Positions 12,093 to 23,037 of a stretch of DNA of 64,000 nt are shown one piece after another (the stretch's first letter is position 1; every line of letters begins with the position of its first letter). The stretch spans positions 58,154,429-58,218,428 of the forward strand of contig JBCNJP010000006.1 in NCBI GenBank assembly GCA_039602395.1, in the 5' to 3' direction. The DNA is from Deinandra increscens subsp. villosa (Eukaryota > Streptophyta > Magnoliopsida > Asterales > Asteraceae). Below the pieces are notes generated by a model. The model was not told the origin of the DNA and searched no databases. It saw only the letters and a program-made list of their open reading frames with translations. Both the position numbers and the translations under genes were made by a program.

Positions 12093-13208
12093 GTCGTTTA
12101 AAAAAACAATAGAAACTTTTACTAGATTGAGAAGTGTACACTAGTTATTTCTAATCGATGTATTACAAGTACAAGAGTTATTCATTCAATTTTATTATTA
12201 GTTTGATGTATATTAGAGAAAGTTATTTATAGTGTTATATATTTTTATTACAAGTAACTTATGAAGAATTATCGATAATAAAAATGTTTCCCAGCTATAC
12301 AAATATCTTTAAAAAATCTCAGAACTTAACCCTATAAAAATAGACACAACAAAACAAAAATGACCTTGATAATTTTTGGAAAAAAAATTAACACGAAAGA
12401 CTTTCCTTATTTATCTTTTTCTTTTTTTAATCGTCTTCTCCATTCCTTTAAACCAATTGCACAACTTACTAACAAAATATATTATTTTTAAGAAAAAATA
12501 TAAACTAATGAATTTTGTTGGAGTTAGGATTCTAAAAAAATGGTATAAAAATCATATAAAATAAGGAAGAAAAGTAAAACCTCTAATAATAATAAAAAAA
12601 TAACTTGAACACATTAAATCAAATAGATTGGTTAAAGTAAATCTATATCCGATCTAACATTTTATTATTAAAATTCAAAATAGAGAAAAAAATAAGAGGA
12701 GAAAAAATAATAAAATAACAATGAAATGACAAGTCCACATTGATAAAATACTAGTACTTTTTGTCGTTTTGTATTTTTGCATCTTCTCAATTTTATTTTT
12801 CTATTTTAGCAACATCAAGACAACTAGCGACGACATCGGAAAATTTTCCCAACCTAACAAACTCTTTCTCTTCCCTTCTTTTTCATCAGAACAAATGAAC
12901 AAATGAAGGGTCCAAACGGTGAGAAAACATTAACGATGAATAAAACATGTTTCTGTGCTAATTAAAAATTGGTTCGTCGGAAGTCGCCGGAGGGTCAAGT
13001 GATCCCCTTGACCCTCCTGTAGTACCTCCCCTAACTTAAGTTTTTAAATGAGTTGGTTCCTAGTATTAAGGCACGACAATATGTTAAACAATCTAACTTG
13101 GGGTTCCAAATTAATTTACAAGGTTAAAAACTTAGAATCAAGTTTCTAAAAGCTTATGGCAAGTGATTAGTAGAATAAGAAAAATTAAGCACACAGTGCA
13201 TACCTATA

Positions 13209-13460
13209 TTAATGGACAAAATTGGCTAAGACAATAAGTGATGTTGGTGGTGGAACAGCGTTGCTGCCTGACTCGTAATGATGACGAAATATCGGGGCTT
13301 CCATGGACGGGATGAGGACTAGCTGGTTGCGGTGAAGCGACGGTTGGGGAGGTGGAGACGACGACTTAAACGGCTCAATAACTGCCGATCTATGGTCGCA
13401 ACTTCCAGTCACCACTTCCGGCTCAGATTCGAAAACAATGTTGGGTTTCTTCGATGACAC
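13209..13460 (-). pseudogene. Unrecognised gene-like fragment (83 codons)
   Basis: A GC-richer minus-strand frame in otherwise AT-rich DNA. The product begins MSSKKPNIVFESEPEVV and has a serine/proline run (SSSPPPQPS), with no domain I recognise. A second overlapping open frame (13409-13654) continues the GC-richer composition. It sits inside the 2.6-kb insertion, so it may be a captured exon or 5' region. It could equally be chance coding in a GC patch; expression is not implied. Confidence 0.3.
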
Positions 13461-13845
13461 AGATATTCAAGCAGTAGATGGCATGAGTCATATATGATTT
13501 TGGTTGTAATGATGCGAGGTGGTAGCATAGGTGGATGGTGATGGCGGAGGTGGTAGGTGGTGGTGGTCATGGTGGGTTCTTTTGATATGAAGAGGAGTAA
13601 AATAAAAAATAGAGAGAGAAAAAGACATAAGTGATTGGATAAGCAAGTCTGCAAAATTAAAGGGACTACAGAAAGCTGCTTTTCAAATTCCTATTATGCC
13701 CCTTCCAGCTAGAATTAAAGAAAAGAGTGAATTAATTTAAAGGAAAAATGTAACAAAAAATCTCATCCATTAGATTAGGAAGATCAAGGGCTGAGAAATA
13801 GTTTTCCAAGTTTTCACAACTCAACCTAGTTTTCATTTTAACATT

Positions 13846-13846
<1 letters not shown>

Positions 13847-13909
<63 letters not shown>
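13847..13909. repeat. (CT)n-(TA)n compound microsatellite
   Basis: A CT run followed directly by a TA run at the right edge of the 2.6-kb insertion. Confidence 0.9.
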
Positions 13910-13912
<3 letters not shown>

Positions 13913-14935
13913 ATGTTATAAAAATGATGTTAAACCATTTATACGTGTTATAACGTAATCATAATAACTGTGATATGATATGTGTTATGCTTGCTTTGAA
14001 CTTAAATAGTCAAGTGATAAAGGAATTATTAGTAAACATTATATTGAATATGTATGATTATATGAGAACAGGTGATGCATTTGCTTTATTATTACGTGGT
14101 GGATACGCTGCTGGTACTTCCTATATATATATATAACGAGATGGATGACCCCCCCCCCCCCCGCGCGTTGCCGCGGGGTTGAAATTGTACACTAAGTTAT
14201 AGTAAAAATGTTGAGTGACTACTAAATGTACATTCCCAAAGCGCATTCATTAAAGGAAGGATATATTGCAACTGCAACCGGCATGTGATTCTAACCAAAA
14301 GGAACGGTTGCTCGCCACGCATCAGTGGTTCCAGAACAGATCAAAAAACCATTTAAAATTACGAAAATTAAAAAAATAAAAAGAAAATCACACACAATGT
14401 AACACATAAATCCTAAACACTTAAAAAAACACGTTAAAGATCATAAAAAACAACATGCAGATCATCAAACGGTTACAATACAAAACCAAAATCGATAACT
14501 ATTGAACTGAAAACACCTAAAAAAACCATTAAAACCACTTATAAAATCAGTTCATGAATTATAATATCATCACTGCATAAAAACACTTGTACCACTCAAA
14601 AAACAGTGTAAGGAAGTACCTGATGGAACCAAACACGCATAGTAATATTTCCCTTTTTGCAGAAATGGATTGTACTTAAGAAAGTATCAGGTGAAAGCCA
14701 TGAAATTTGAGAATGATGATGATTTGATCCACTGTTGGCTTACCTATATAAGAAAAATAGAAACATGAAATTAGTATGATGACATAGAACAGCATAACCA
14801 TATTGAGAAAATTAAGACAATTATAAATATAACAGAAATCATACTTAGTTTGTGCATGTAGAGTTTATAATGAAGAGAAACAAAATTCTCACAATTTAAC
14901 AAAAACAGTCAAGGTAGCTTTATAAACCCAGAAAC

Positions 14936-15000
14936 ATGTAGAGTAATTGGAACTTAAATCCAGCTTCTCCAGGGTAGTCATTTGAGCTAATTCTATAACA
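14936..15000 (-). pseudogene. Second captured LRR exon fragment
   Basis: The minus strand reads ELAQMTTLEKLDLSSN, another LRR core, preceded by a plausible 3' splice acceptor (GTGTTATAG). It lies about 120 bp downstream of the exon at 15124-15305 in the same orientation. That spacing fits two consecutive exons of one LRR gene with a short intron. Confidence 0.6.
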
Positions 15001-15123
15001 CACAATGAAATGTATATCATTTTTTCTTTAGAATGATGTTTTTATTTTATGAACAATATAATTTGGCTTTGCATATATGCATCTACTAAAATAATGTTGT
15101 GTATATGAGCTCGTAGAATGTAC

Positions 15124-15305
15124 CTCGAGGTGGAAATGGTCCAGATATGTCATTGCCTCTAAGATCCAAGTTTTTAAGCGATGGAAGAAATTTTATAGAT
15201 GATAAAATGCTTTCGTTGAAATGATTATCGTTAAGAATCAAAGTCTCCAACTTATTCGACACGAAAGCCCTTTCTAGAGATGTTAAAAGTTGAGGGATGA
15301 TTCAC
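15124..15305 (-). pseudogene. Captured LRR exon (receptor-like protein type)
   Basis: The minus strand encodes about 60 residues with two plant extracellular leucine-rich repeats. The cores are LETLILNDNHFNESI and LKNLDLRGNDISGPFPP, matching LxxLxLxxNxxxGxxP. On the left the frame meets a GT (reverse complement of 15122-15123) directly after '...PPR', which looks like a splice donor; upstream it is closed by a stop near 15305. There is no signal peptide, transmembrane segment or kinase domain nearby. It sits inside a Helitron, so a captured fragment of an LRR receptor-like gene is the simplest reading. Confidence 0.7.
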
Positions 15306-17337
15306 GAAATCAATACACACAAAATAGTAAATGTCATACGCCTATGTTAGCAGACTACCACTTAAATTTTTGACAACATCATCATCATACTCGGTGCGTC
15401 CGTAAAACTTAAAAGAACAAAACTGTCAAGTTAACAGGAAAAAAAAGAATGCAGCAAAACACAAACCTGCTTTTGGCCTTTATCCACATGTCTTGGCGTA
15501 TGCTGCAATAACTGAATATGAGCCATTCTGTAGGTTCAAGTTGCAAAAATAGTTTTTTATTGAATGAAACCAAAATATTCCATCTCAGTAATAAATACAA
15601 ACAATTATGCATATAAATAGAATATTAGTCACTAATAATCACCTGAACCATAAATCACAATGAACATGGGAGAATTTACTACACATTGAATTGGGTCAAA
15701 ATGGTAGGATTGAGTTATGCTAACCTGCTGTAGCAGAAGCAAATATTCTTTTTTTAGCCTTCGACTCCAGTGAATAAACATTTCTTCAATGGAACCTATG
15801 ATATAAAAAAATGAGGACCGTACGGCCTTTGTGAAAATTAATCAAACTTCATTTTGTAGATTAATATATAGCTTCAACCTCTTGTAAGAACAAAACCATC
15901 TCCTGAAAAGAAAAATTAAGAGCACACAAAAAAAAAAGCATCTTAATATCAAGTGCATTTATTCAAATGGTGATCATAATCAAATGTATAAAAAATGGTA
16001 CACATATCATGTGGTGAATGCATCATGAGTAATGAGTACGTTTCATAATACATCTAAACATTAAGTGCTCGAATGGAGAGAAAAAGTAAACCATAAAAGA
16101 ATTTCAAATATAGGGTGAGTAGCATACCTTAAAGGCTGTTGCAAATCCATATGCATACGACATTAATCTAACAGCTTTTATTCTATCATCATATACATCT
16201 TGTAGTAAAGTAAGATCAAAGCTCACTCATGTGAACCCCCAAATCTCCATAAACCTGAAAGCATCATAGTCTCCGAGAGTAATAGAAGCTATCAGAAGGA
16301 GTAATAGAAGCTATCAGAAAGCGTTTACTTTCTAAATCAAATAAAGACATCATCAATCTCTGTAAACATAACTTGTTCCATTAATATGTCAACATCAAAG
16401 AGTGTTACATTTCATAACTGACTTGAAAATCTGGATATAAGCAACAATTTTAAAAGAATTGATAAGCCAATTTCATACACTCACCTGTGAACCCTTAGAG
16501 AACTGCTGGAACAAACCAACCAAAGCTGATCACTATGTAAAAAATACATAAAAAATATTTCAGCTATAAACATCATGTATACTTAAACAGGCTTTCAGAT
16601 TTGATAATAAAAGGTATAGGTAATATAATACCATCGATGGAGAATCAGCTCAAAAGAAACTCGCAGAAGGAGATCCAACAAACATCCACAACCCCAGCCT
16701 CAAATCTGAAAGGAAAACATAACATCAACAAATCATCAAAATAAAAAGGAACATTTATTCCAAAAAAAAGCATACAAAAATCACTACAGCCATCAAATAT
16801 TTCATAAAATATAGCTTCATAAAGTCATCAAACCAACGTATAAACAAAGAGGGCATCAATCGAATAGAGCCAAAGTAAACAAATTAGTAGTTTAAATATC
16901 TGTCTGGGATGACAGAAAACGAAAAAAGTAATCGGAATATTACCAGATCTGAGGCCTGCAAACGACTACAACCGTTGAAAACACTGAAACACTTTTTTCC
17001 TCACGAACGTCGCCGGCTAGCACCAAAAACCACAACATTAAGCAGACCAAAATCCCCAAACCAGATAAACCCACAAATCGGTAACAATAAAGCATCTTTG
17101 ACCAAAAATCGGAAACGGTAAGGATCTCCCGATGACCGTCGTCGCTTGAACGACACAATCGCGCCGTCATGAACCGTGCTCCGGCGATAGTTCGGCGTCG
17201 TGACGGAGAAACGACGGCGGTTCTACGTCGCCAGAGAACAGAAAGCCGACTGCCGACGTTGTATAAACGTCAGTACATGCAAAATCAGCCGTTGGCAAGA
17301 GCATATCGCTCTCTGTGGCGAGAGAATCCGATGAATG

Positions 17338-17439
17338 TTTAGAGAGAGAGAGCCTGAGCGGTGGAGTAGAGAGAGAAAGCACCGCCTGTTTAGAGAGAGA
17401 GACCCTGAGCAGTGGAGTAGAGAGAGAAAGCACCGCCTC
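17338..17439. repeat. Tandem duplication, ~51-bp unit, GA-rich
   Basis: Two near-identical units, each beginning TTTAGAGAGAGAGA and ending GAAAGCACCGCCT. They inflate a 135-codon minus-strand frame (17167-17574) rich in SLSTPLLRVSL-type repeats, which I do not regard as a protein. Confidence 0.8.
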
Positions 17440-17857
17440 ACCCGAATAAGAAATAGGGGAGAATGAGAAAACCACTAAACCGTACACAGACTTAAAAAAC
17501 CACCGGAAAAAGAACCTCTCTCTATGTCGTGGGCAACATGAGGAAGTGACACGCAGAGGGACTAAAATTGTCAATTACAAAGAAAGCTGTGGTCAATCTA
17601 TAAGAAACAAAATAAACACTATTCACCTTAAATTTGTATTGTATATTTATATAATAATATTAGTTACCCGGTATATCAGAAGTGTGAAGGATACGCCGCT
17701 GGTACATCCTGTATACATACACCAATGGTAAATTGGGGGATGTCCACTTGTTGCAGTATATGAAGACCTTGTCGTTGTTTACTAATAACCCTAAGTCACT
17801 TGGGTATATAACTAGGGGCGGGTAGTAGTACTAGGGGAGTTGGAATTATTATAGAAA

Positions 17858-18086
17858 GGTAGATCTCTGCTTATAGCGGATGGAAGGTAGATCTTTGCTT
17901 ATAGCGGATGGAAATTAGATCTTAGCTTATAGCGGATGGAAGGTAGATCTTTGCTTATAGCGGATGGAAGGTAGATCTCTGCTTATAAACTAGCGGATGG
18001 AAGATAGGTCTCTGCTGATATAACGGCGGATGGAAGTTAGTAGGGAGAGTATAACTTAGTCTCTGCTTATAAAATAGCAGATGGAA
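17858..18086. repeat. Minisatellite, ~28-33-bp unit, about 7 copies
   Basis: Units of the form GGTAGATCT(T/C)TGCTTATAGC followed by GGATGGAA. The first five are tight, the last two longer and degenerate. The array is in solo LTR B near its right end. I did not see an equivalent array in solo LTR A. Confidence 0.85.
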
Positions 18087-18615
18087 GTAAAGATATAAAC
18101 CGAGAAACAATCGAAAGGTTAGTATAGTGGGGTAGATACCTTCTATTGAAAACTATGTCTACTTATAAATAACTGTTATGGTTTGTATGATTCTGTTATG
18201 TATTATACTAATAAATGTTTATGAAAAAAAAATGGATCTTGCAGGTCCAAAGGTTTTAAACCTCGCACCGAGGTAAAGTTTTTAAAATATAGAACTCACC
18301 AGCGTAAGCTGACATTTTCCAAAAAGATATGTATGTCAGGTCAGGTTGAGGCATCAACTAGTTACGAGAAGGCCCTTGTAATAAGTAATAGTTAGTATTT
18401 TCTTATGTAAATTATCTCTTACTTTGTAGTACTTGGCAAATAAATAAAATTTTAAAATTTTCGCTACTTAGTTATCTATGTTGATACCTTGTGTTCATGA
18501 GTATATCTGATGCGTGACCCCTCCTAGAGCCAAGTCTGGGAGTGGGCGTCACAATAAATTAAAATAATTCAAGTCTATGAGATGATGTGAAAGTGTTACT
18601 TTAAATCGATAGAAT

Positions 18616-18616
<1 letters not shown>

Positions 18617-18676
<60 letters not shown>
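18617..18676. repeat. (TA)n microsatellite
   Basis: About 60 bp of uninterrupted TA just right of solo LTR B. Confidence 0.9.
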
Positions 18677-18677
<1 letters not shown>

Positions 18678-18706
18678 CAAAAAATTAACAACAAAACCCT
18701 GTCTGT

Positions 18707-19080
18707 AAGTGATTATTTGAACAACCTAAAACAAATTAAACAAGATCTCCATTAGATGAATATATGATATTTTTTAAAGTTATAGAAATTGTTGAATTTG
18801 TACCTGTAGATACCATTGAGTGCTATTATCCAATCACAATGAGAGAATTGGATTGGTGAAATGGAAGAATAGGGTATCTATCTATATACAACTAGTGATG
18901 ATTTAAACAACCTGAAACAAATTAAACAAGATCTTAATAAGATAAATACATGATATTTTTTGAAGTTATATAAATTGTTGAATTTGTACCTGTAGATGCC
19001 ATTGAGTGCTATTATCCAATCACAATGAGAGAATTGGATGGGTGAAATGGAAAGATAGGGTATCTATTTATATATAATCA
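18707..19080. repeat. Tandem duplication, ~186-bp unit
   Basis: Two head-to-tail copies (18707-18892 and 18893-19080) with a handful of substitutions. Each contains 'CCATTGAGTGCTATTATCCA' and 'CACAATGAGAGAATTGGAT'. No coding potential seen. Confidence 0.85.
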
Positions 19081-20128
19081 GCTAGGAAGAAGCTATGGAT
19101 TAATTTTATTTTTTAACAGCTAAATCGATACACCTATTCTTTTATGAGAATTAAATTTACAACCTTTTAATTATGAGTCATCACATTACCATCAAGTTAT
19201 CTCCTTAAGTACGGACACCTTTGCCACTAGAGTTGAACTCAAGACCACTGGTGAGAAAACCCCCTGACCCAATTTGTAACCCTCATTTTTTATTTGTTTG
19301 TTACAAATGAGAGTTGAACTCAAGACCTCATGTTAAAGGCCATACACCTTTGCCACTAGACTAAGCTAGTGGGTATACGAACATATATAATCAATCACTT
19401 TATCATCAAGTCACATGGAGGATATCATCATTTATGCTTATAATTAATCTCTCTCTTTAATTCCTCATCATGAATTAATTAAACCAACTCTTTCTTTTAT
19501 TTTGTTTAATAAAATTAGCTGATGGTGGTTTTTTTGTCATTGAATCACCCCGTAAAAGATAATTGAGTAGTTTCAGTTTGTTGGACATTTAAAAAAAATT
19601 AGCTGAAAAAAGTTAAAAGTTATGAAGCATGCATGAGCTGTAAATTCTAAGAAAGTTGTAATGGGGCACCTTTTTAATCTTATATCGATTAAATTGCCGT
19701 CTAAGTTGTCTCAAAAGACCATTTAATTTTTTTTTAACTTCGTATATGATCTTTCCAAATTTTCAACCATGTAAACAACTTACTACCGCTTGATCTATTC
19801 AAACAGTCTGCATAACTTTTTAACATTTAAAAAAAATAAAAGTTAAAATTTTAAAAAGTCTAAAAACACACAAAAATATAAGAATAACATCATAGAAAAA
19901 CATCAAATGACACACATATATATATATGAATATTATATTAATATGTTTTACAAGTGTTGGTTGGTATTGAGCGAGTGATGATACAAATTACATATCTTAT
20001 TACTTGTACATGTATAGCAAGAAAAGCATGAGGTGTATTTGAAAGATTTGTGTTAAACTTACATCATTACTTTGAGAAAATGAATAACAATTATATCTTT
20101 TACACTTTCTTTTAAATATATATTAACA
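19081..20128. other. Non-coding; nothing identified
   Basis: AT-rich. A phrase 'GAGTTGAACTCAAGACC' occurs twice (about 19230 and 19311) with 'CCTTTGCCACTAGA' near each, an old local duplication or repeat relic. No gene seen. Confidence 0.4.
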
Positions 20129-21072
20129 TTTATACATTGAATAACATTTAATGTTCAACTTAAATAAAAACTATTCGAATTGATGTTTAAGTGTTACTTT
20201 TAATAATTAATTGATATTAAACATTTCGAGAATAACATTGATTTTTTTGTTTAAAATATTAATATTTAGAGAATAACATGTTACTTTTAATAATTAATAT
20301 TAACATTTAGAGAATAACGTTGATTTTTTATATTATCAACTTAGGAAGTGTTGTTTTTATTACTGATGACGTTGAGCACGTGTAAAAGGTGCGATAGAAT
20401 GTTACCCATCGCTTTAAGGGTTCATATATTTAAAACATTTTATATATATATTATATATATAAGTCTTTTTAAATAAAAACTTTTAAATATTAAATCCTAA
20501 TTAAAGTATTAAAATAATCTAATTTAAAAAGATAGTCCAATTAGTTGTTTTATATTTAGGCATTTAGGACGTAATTTCAATTATAATATAATTTAATAAT
20601 CCTATTATTTGGCACATTTGTAACTTAACCTTCCTAACCCATTTCAAATCTTTAATTTTCTTATGTTTATTGGTATAATTTATTTTTTGCCGTATTTAAG
20701 AACTTTTCTATTTGTAATTCTTTTTTCCGAATGGGACTCATTTTTTAGCTCGAACAAATCCCATAAATTTGCAGTACCGGCCCTAATTTTTATTTTGTTG
20801 CACAATCTCATGTTTATGAATGAAGTAGCACAACAAATCGTGGATACCGGTGTACATAGAGTTGTCCATAAGAAGTCCTGAAAATTTGAGGTTTTTAGGC
20901 GAGTATACAAAATTAACCCCTAAAAGATAAACTTAATATCATATTAATGTTAAAAATACCATTCAAACTTTAATATGTAACTCGATATTGTATGCTAACG
21001 CAAAACATTTTGGTCACACACTGCGACGGCGAGTCGACAATGGCACGACTTCAAATATCAAAACTCAAATAA
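20129..21072 (+). repeat. Duplicated segment copy 2 (intact, lacks the solo LTR)
   Basis: Paralogue of 3341-3410 plus 7811-8696. It runs through 'GATGTTTAAGTGTTACTTTT' without interruption and so shows the pre-insertion state of solo LTR A. No clear TE termini; function unknown. Confidence 0.75.
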
Positions 21073-21126
21073 AAGTAGGACATGACAATGCATACCCACT
21101 TTTGGCAAAATATGATATAATTTAAA

Positions 21127-21456
21127 TGTAAATACGTGAGCGTTGGATCGTCTACTCGGTCGTATCGAAATCATTGTAAAACGTATGAACACGATGAGTA
21201 AATACAAAGGACCTTGTATTAGACCATAGAGAGATTACACAGAAGATATGACCAGTTCTTCTGAATTCTATACAAGACAAGCCATTTATAGTTGAACTTC
21301 AAAGTGCAAAACCATGACCATCCGAACTGCCAGTTCGGACAAGTTCATGTGAGTCCCGTCCGAACTGGCAGTTCGCCTCTAGTTCGGACAACACATCTTT
21401 GCATCTTTGTCTTGTATTCGATACTTTACATGACGACCTAGAATTATGCATCAACA
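21127..21456 (-). repeat. 3' LTR of copia-like element copy I
   Basis: 330 bp. Carries palindrome CCGAACTGCCAGTTCGG (21322-21338) and a second, CCGAACTGGCAGTTCG (21360-21375), upstream of a CTATAAATGG-like TATA region (21281-21291) in element sense. It is 9 bp shorter than the 5' LTR, with several substitutions. Confidence 0.9.
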
Positions 21457-21470
21457 AACTCCCCCTCGAC
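21457..21470 (-). other. Polypurine tract
   Basis: The reverse complement GTCGAGGGGGAGTT abuts the 3' LTR. A second purine-rich run (reverse complement of about 21506-21514) follows upstream in element sense, an arrangement repeated in the copy at 47.4 kb. Confidence 0.8.
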
Positions 21471-23037
21471 ATGTGCGATATCATTTTTCACATTAACTTG
21501 TATCTTTAATCAAACTCTCCCTCAGCTTGACGATGAGTCTGATCTCGAATACTCGATATTTCAGCGCGTGTAATCTTTTTTATCAACAACTTCAGAAGAC
21601 TTGAAGTTTTGATGTTCTTTTCTAACATAGAAACCTGCCAACATAAATAATCTTGGCGCAAAACGTCTCTTCGAGACTCCATGTTATTTTGATTTTAAAA
21701 TTGATTTCGTATTCCGTGTTGATCAACCGAAAACAAATAAGAAATAAAAACTTTTTGATTTTTCAAAACTTTATATCAAAACACACCTAAAATATTTTTG
21801 GTGTTTTCTGATAATAAAAAGTAAATGCAATACAAAATCAGACACTATTTTTTTTCTTTTGTGAGAAAGATCACAACTTGGGATCATATTGGATATAACA
21901 TGCTGAACTACACTTAAATTTCGATTATTTAGCACATAAGCCATGTCGATTGCAGATATAATTTGTCCAACTTTAAACTCAGGTAGAATCATACTCATAA
22001 CATCTGGATATATTAAAGTATTAATTAGATTTGCATTGACACATGTACCCCACACTATCAGACATACTCAGATATGCTTTGCTTATCATATTTTGTGATT
22101 TCACTTGTGATTAATCACATAATTATTGTATTCATGATACAGTCAACTATGTTCCATGAAAAAAGAATTAAGAACGATAAATTGTCTACCTTAAGTTCAA
22201 TCTTTCGATACGCAGATAGGCCTCGGATTTAACAAAATAAGAAAATAAAAATAAGTTGAAATTGAATAACCCAACAACAATCAGGTCGGTACTCCCGTAC
22301 ACGCAGAGAAAGTCCGATGAGTTATACGAAACACCAAGAAAATATAGCAGAACCTCAAACGAACAACAATCAGGTCGATCTTTCGATACGCAAGAAAGTC
22401 CGATCGTTTGAGAAAATAAAGAAAATCAAACAAATTTAAATTTTTGCAAAATGAACACATGTATACACAGTGACTTCCCATTTTATTTTTCACATATCTT
22501 TTTCTTGATATATCATGACATATGTATCAAGAAGTTGTCCACTAGGTCAAACATCAAAAATGTATATCACATTTGTATACTTTCTGATTTGCGGAGCCTA
22601 TCTAGCACATCGAACAATGGTCTTATGGCTTTTTCACTTACTTTATCCATGAGTCAGACAATGTTAGCCAATGTACCATCATTTCCCAATCATGTCGGAT
22701 ACAATTTCTCATTTTTCAATATTTTTGTCTTGTCAAATTTTCTCCCCCTAAAAATGACAACTTCATTTTCTAGATTTTCATTTTTACCATTTGAAAAACA
22801 ACACACTATTTTTGAATTTTTGCAAAAACAAACTCACCCCCCCCCCCAATCAAAATGAGACGAAGTGAAAAACAAAGAAAATTGATCAACCAACACGACT
22901 ACTTACAATTTAGCATTTGAAAAATACAATTTTTTGATGTAGAAATTCATTTTAAGTTATCACAGATATTCCACAACCAACAATTTTTCAATTACCGATA
23001 GGTCTTCCTGAAATACTTGCTGACACCAAATAAAAAA
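21471..23037 (-). ncRNA. Conserved 3' non-coding region with three hairpin modules (copy I)
   Basis: Not protein-coding, yet clearly conserved with 47437-49148. Three successive modules (about 22177-22233, 22264-22327, 22354-22412) share the core (GG)TC(G)-hairpin-ACGCAGA and, in two of them, AAAGTCCGAT. Each is enclosed by a different outer stem; the third is CTCAAACGA/TCGTTTGAG. In the related copy the third stem is GTCAAACGA/TCGTTTGAC, a compensatory change. Likely a structured part of the element's genomic RNA; role unknown (packaging, dimerisation and 3'-end function are possibilities). Confidence 0.55.

Larger units (their letters stand above)
11231..13846. mobile_element. (TA)n-bounded 2.6-kb insertion in solo LTR B
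   Basis: A block absent from solo LTR A. Its left end follows a TA tract (GGGGATGGTTACTTTGAAAACC). Its right end precedes (CT)n/(TA)n and, inverted, reads AATGAAAACTAGGTTGAG then GTGAAAACTTGGAAAAC. Both ends therefore carry repeated 'TGAAAAC(C/T)' motifs in inverted orientation. The layout resembles, at larger size, the short elements at 53945-54089 and 59956-60134, which also sit inside (TA)n. It carries an A+T-rich repeat block and a GC-richer fragment. Class uncertain: Micron-like or a Helitron-like variant. Confidence 0.5.
14137..17664 (-). mobile_element. Non-autonomous Helitron carrying LRR gene pieces
   Basis: The minus-strand 3' end shows the hairpin CCCCGCGGCAACGCGCGGGG, a poly-G run and then CTCG followed by T (CTCG on plus coordinates 14137-14140). 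The hairpin loop and arms match the Helitron ends at 3.3 and 61.9 kb. The 5' end (right side, approximate) reads TAATATTATTATATAAATATACAATAC... and shares 'ACAAT' and 'AATTT..AAG.TGAATAGT' with the 5' region of the Helitron at 60.2 kb. It lies inside solo LTR B; 'GGATACGC(T/C)GCTGGTAC' occurs on both sides (about 14101 and 17689). There is no Rep/helicase coding. It contains LRR exons (14936-15305) and a GC-rich duplicated segment at 17.3 kb. The CTCG end departs from the usual CTRR. Confidence 0.65.
8758..18553 (+). mobile_element. Solo LTR B (gypsy/Tekay-like) with nested insertions
   Basis: Begins TGTAACATCCCAAAA and ends GGGAGTGGGCGTCACA, with a perfect 5-bp duplication ATAAA (8753-8757 and 18554-18558). 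It is the inverted homologue of solo LTR A, and about 5.4 kb longer because of insertions at 11231-13846 and 14137-17664. 'GAACTCACCAGCGTAAGCTG' near 18.3 kb matches the R/U5-like segment of Tekay-type LTRs in plus sense. A GC-rich 19-bp palindrome (9588-9606) lies upstream of a TATATATAG site at 9779-9787. No gag-pol, primer site or polypurine tract is associated. Confidence 0.8.

Noticed and set aside
17167..17574. 135-codon minus-strand frame with SLSTPLLRVSL repeats.
   Set aside because: The frame is kept open by a 51-bp tandem duplication of GA-rich low-complexity DNA inside a Helitron; no domain.
18707..19080. CRISPR-like repeat or short gene pair.
   Set aside because: A simple two-copy 186-bp tandem duplication in eukaryotic DNA; no spacer structure and no frames.
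19210..19380. tRNA-like or tRNA-derived repeat suggested by 'TTGAACTCAAGACC' phrases.
   Set aside because: No cloverleaf, A box/B box pair or CCA-adjacent structure could be drawn.
22310..22333. CCGATGAGTTATACGAAAC resembles a hammerhead ribozyme core (CUGAUGAG...CGAAAC).
   Set aside because: The second base of the core is changed, stem II would be one or two pairs, it is on the antisense strand of the element, and no cleavage-site stems fit. The outer stem of the conserved module explains the sequence better.
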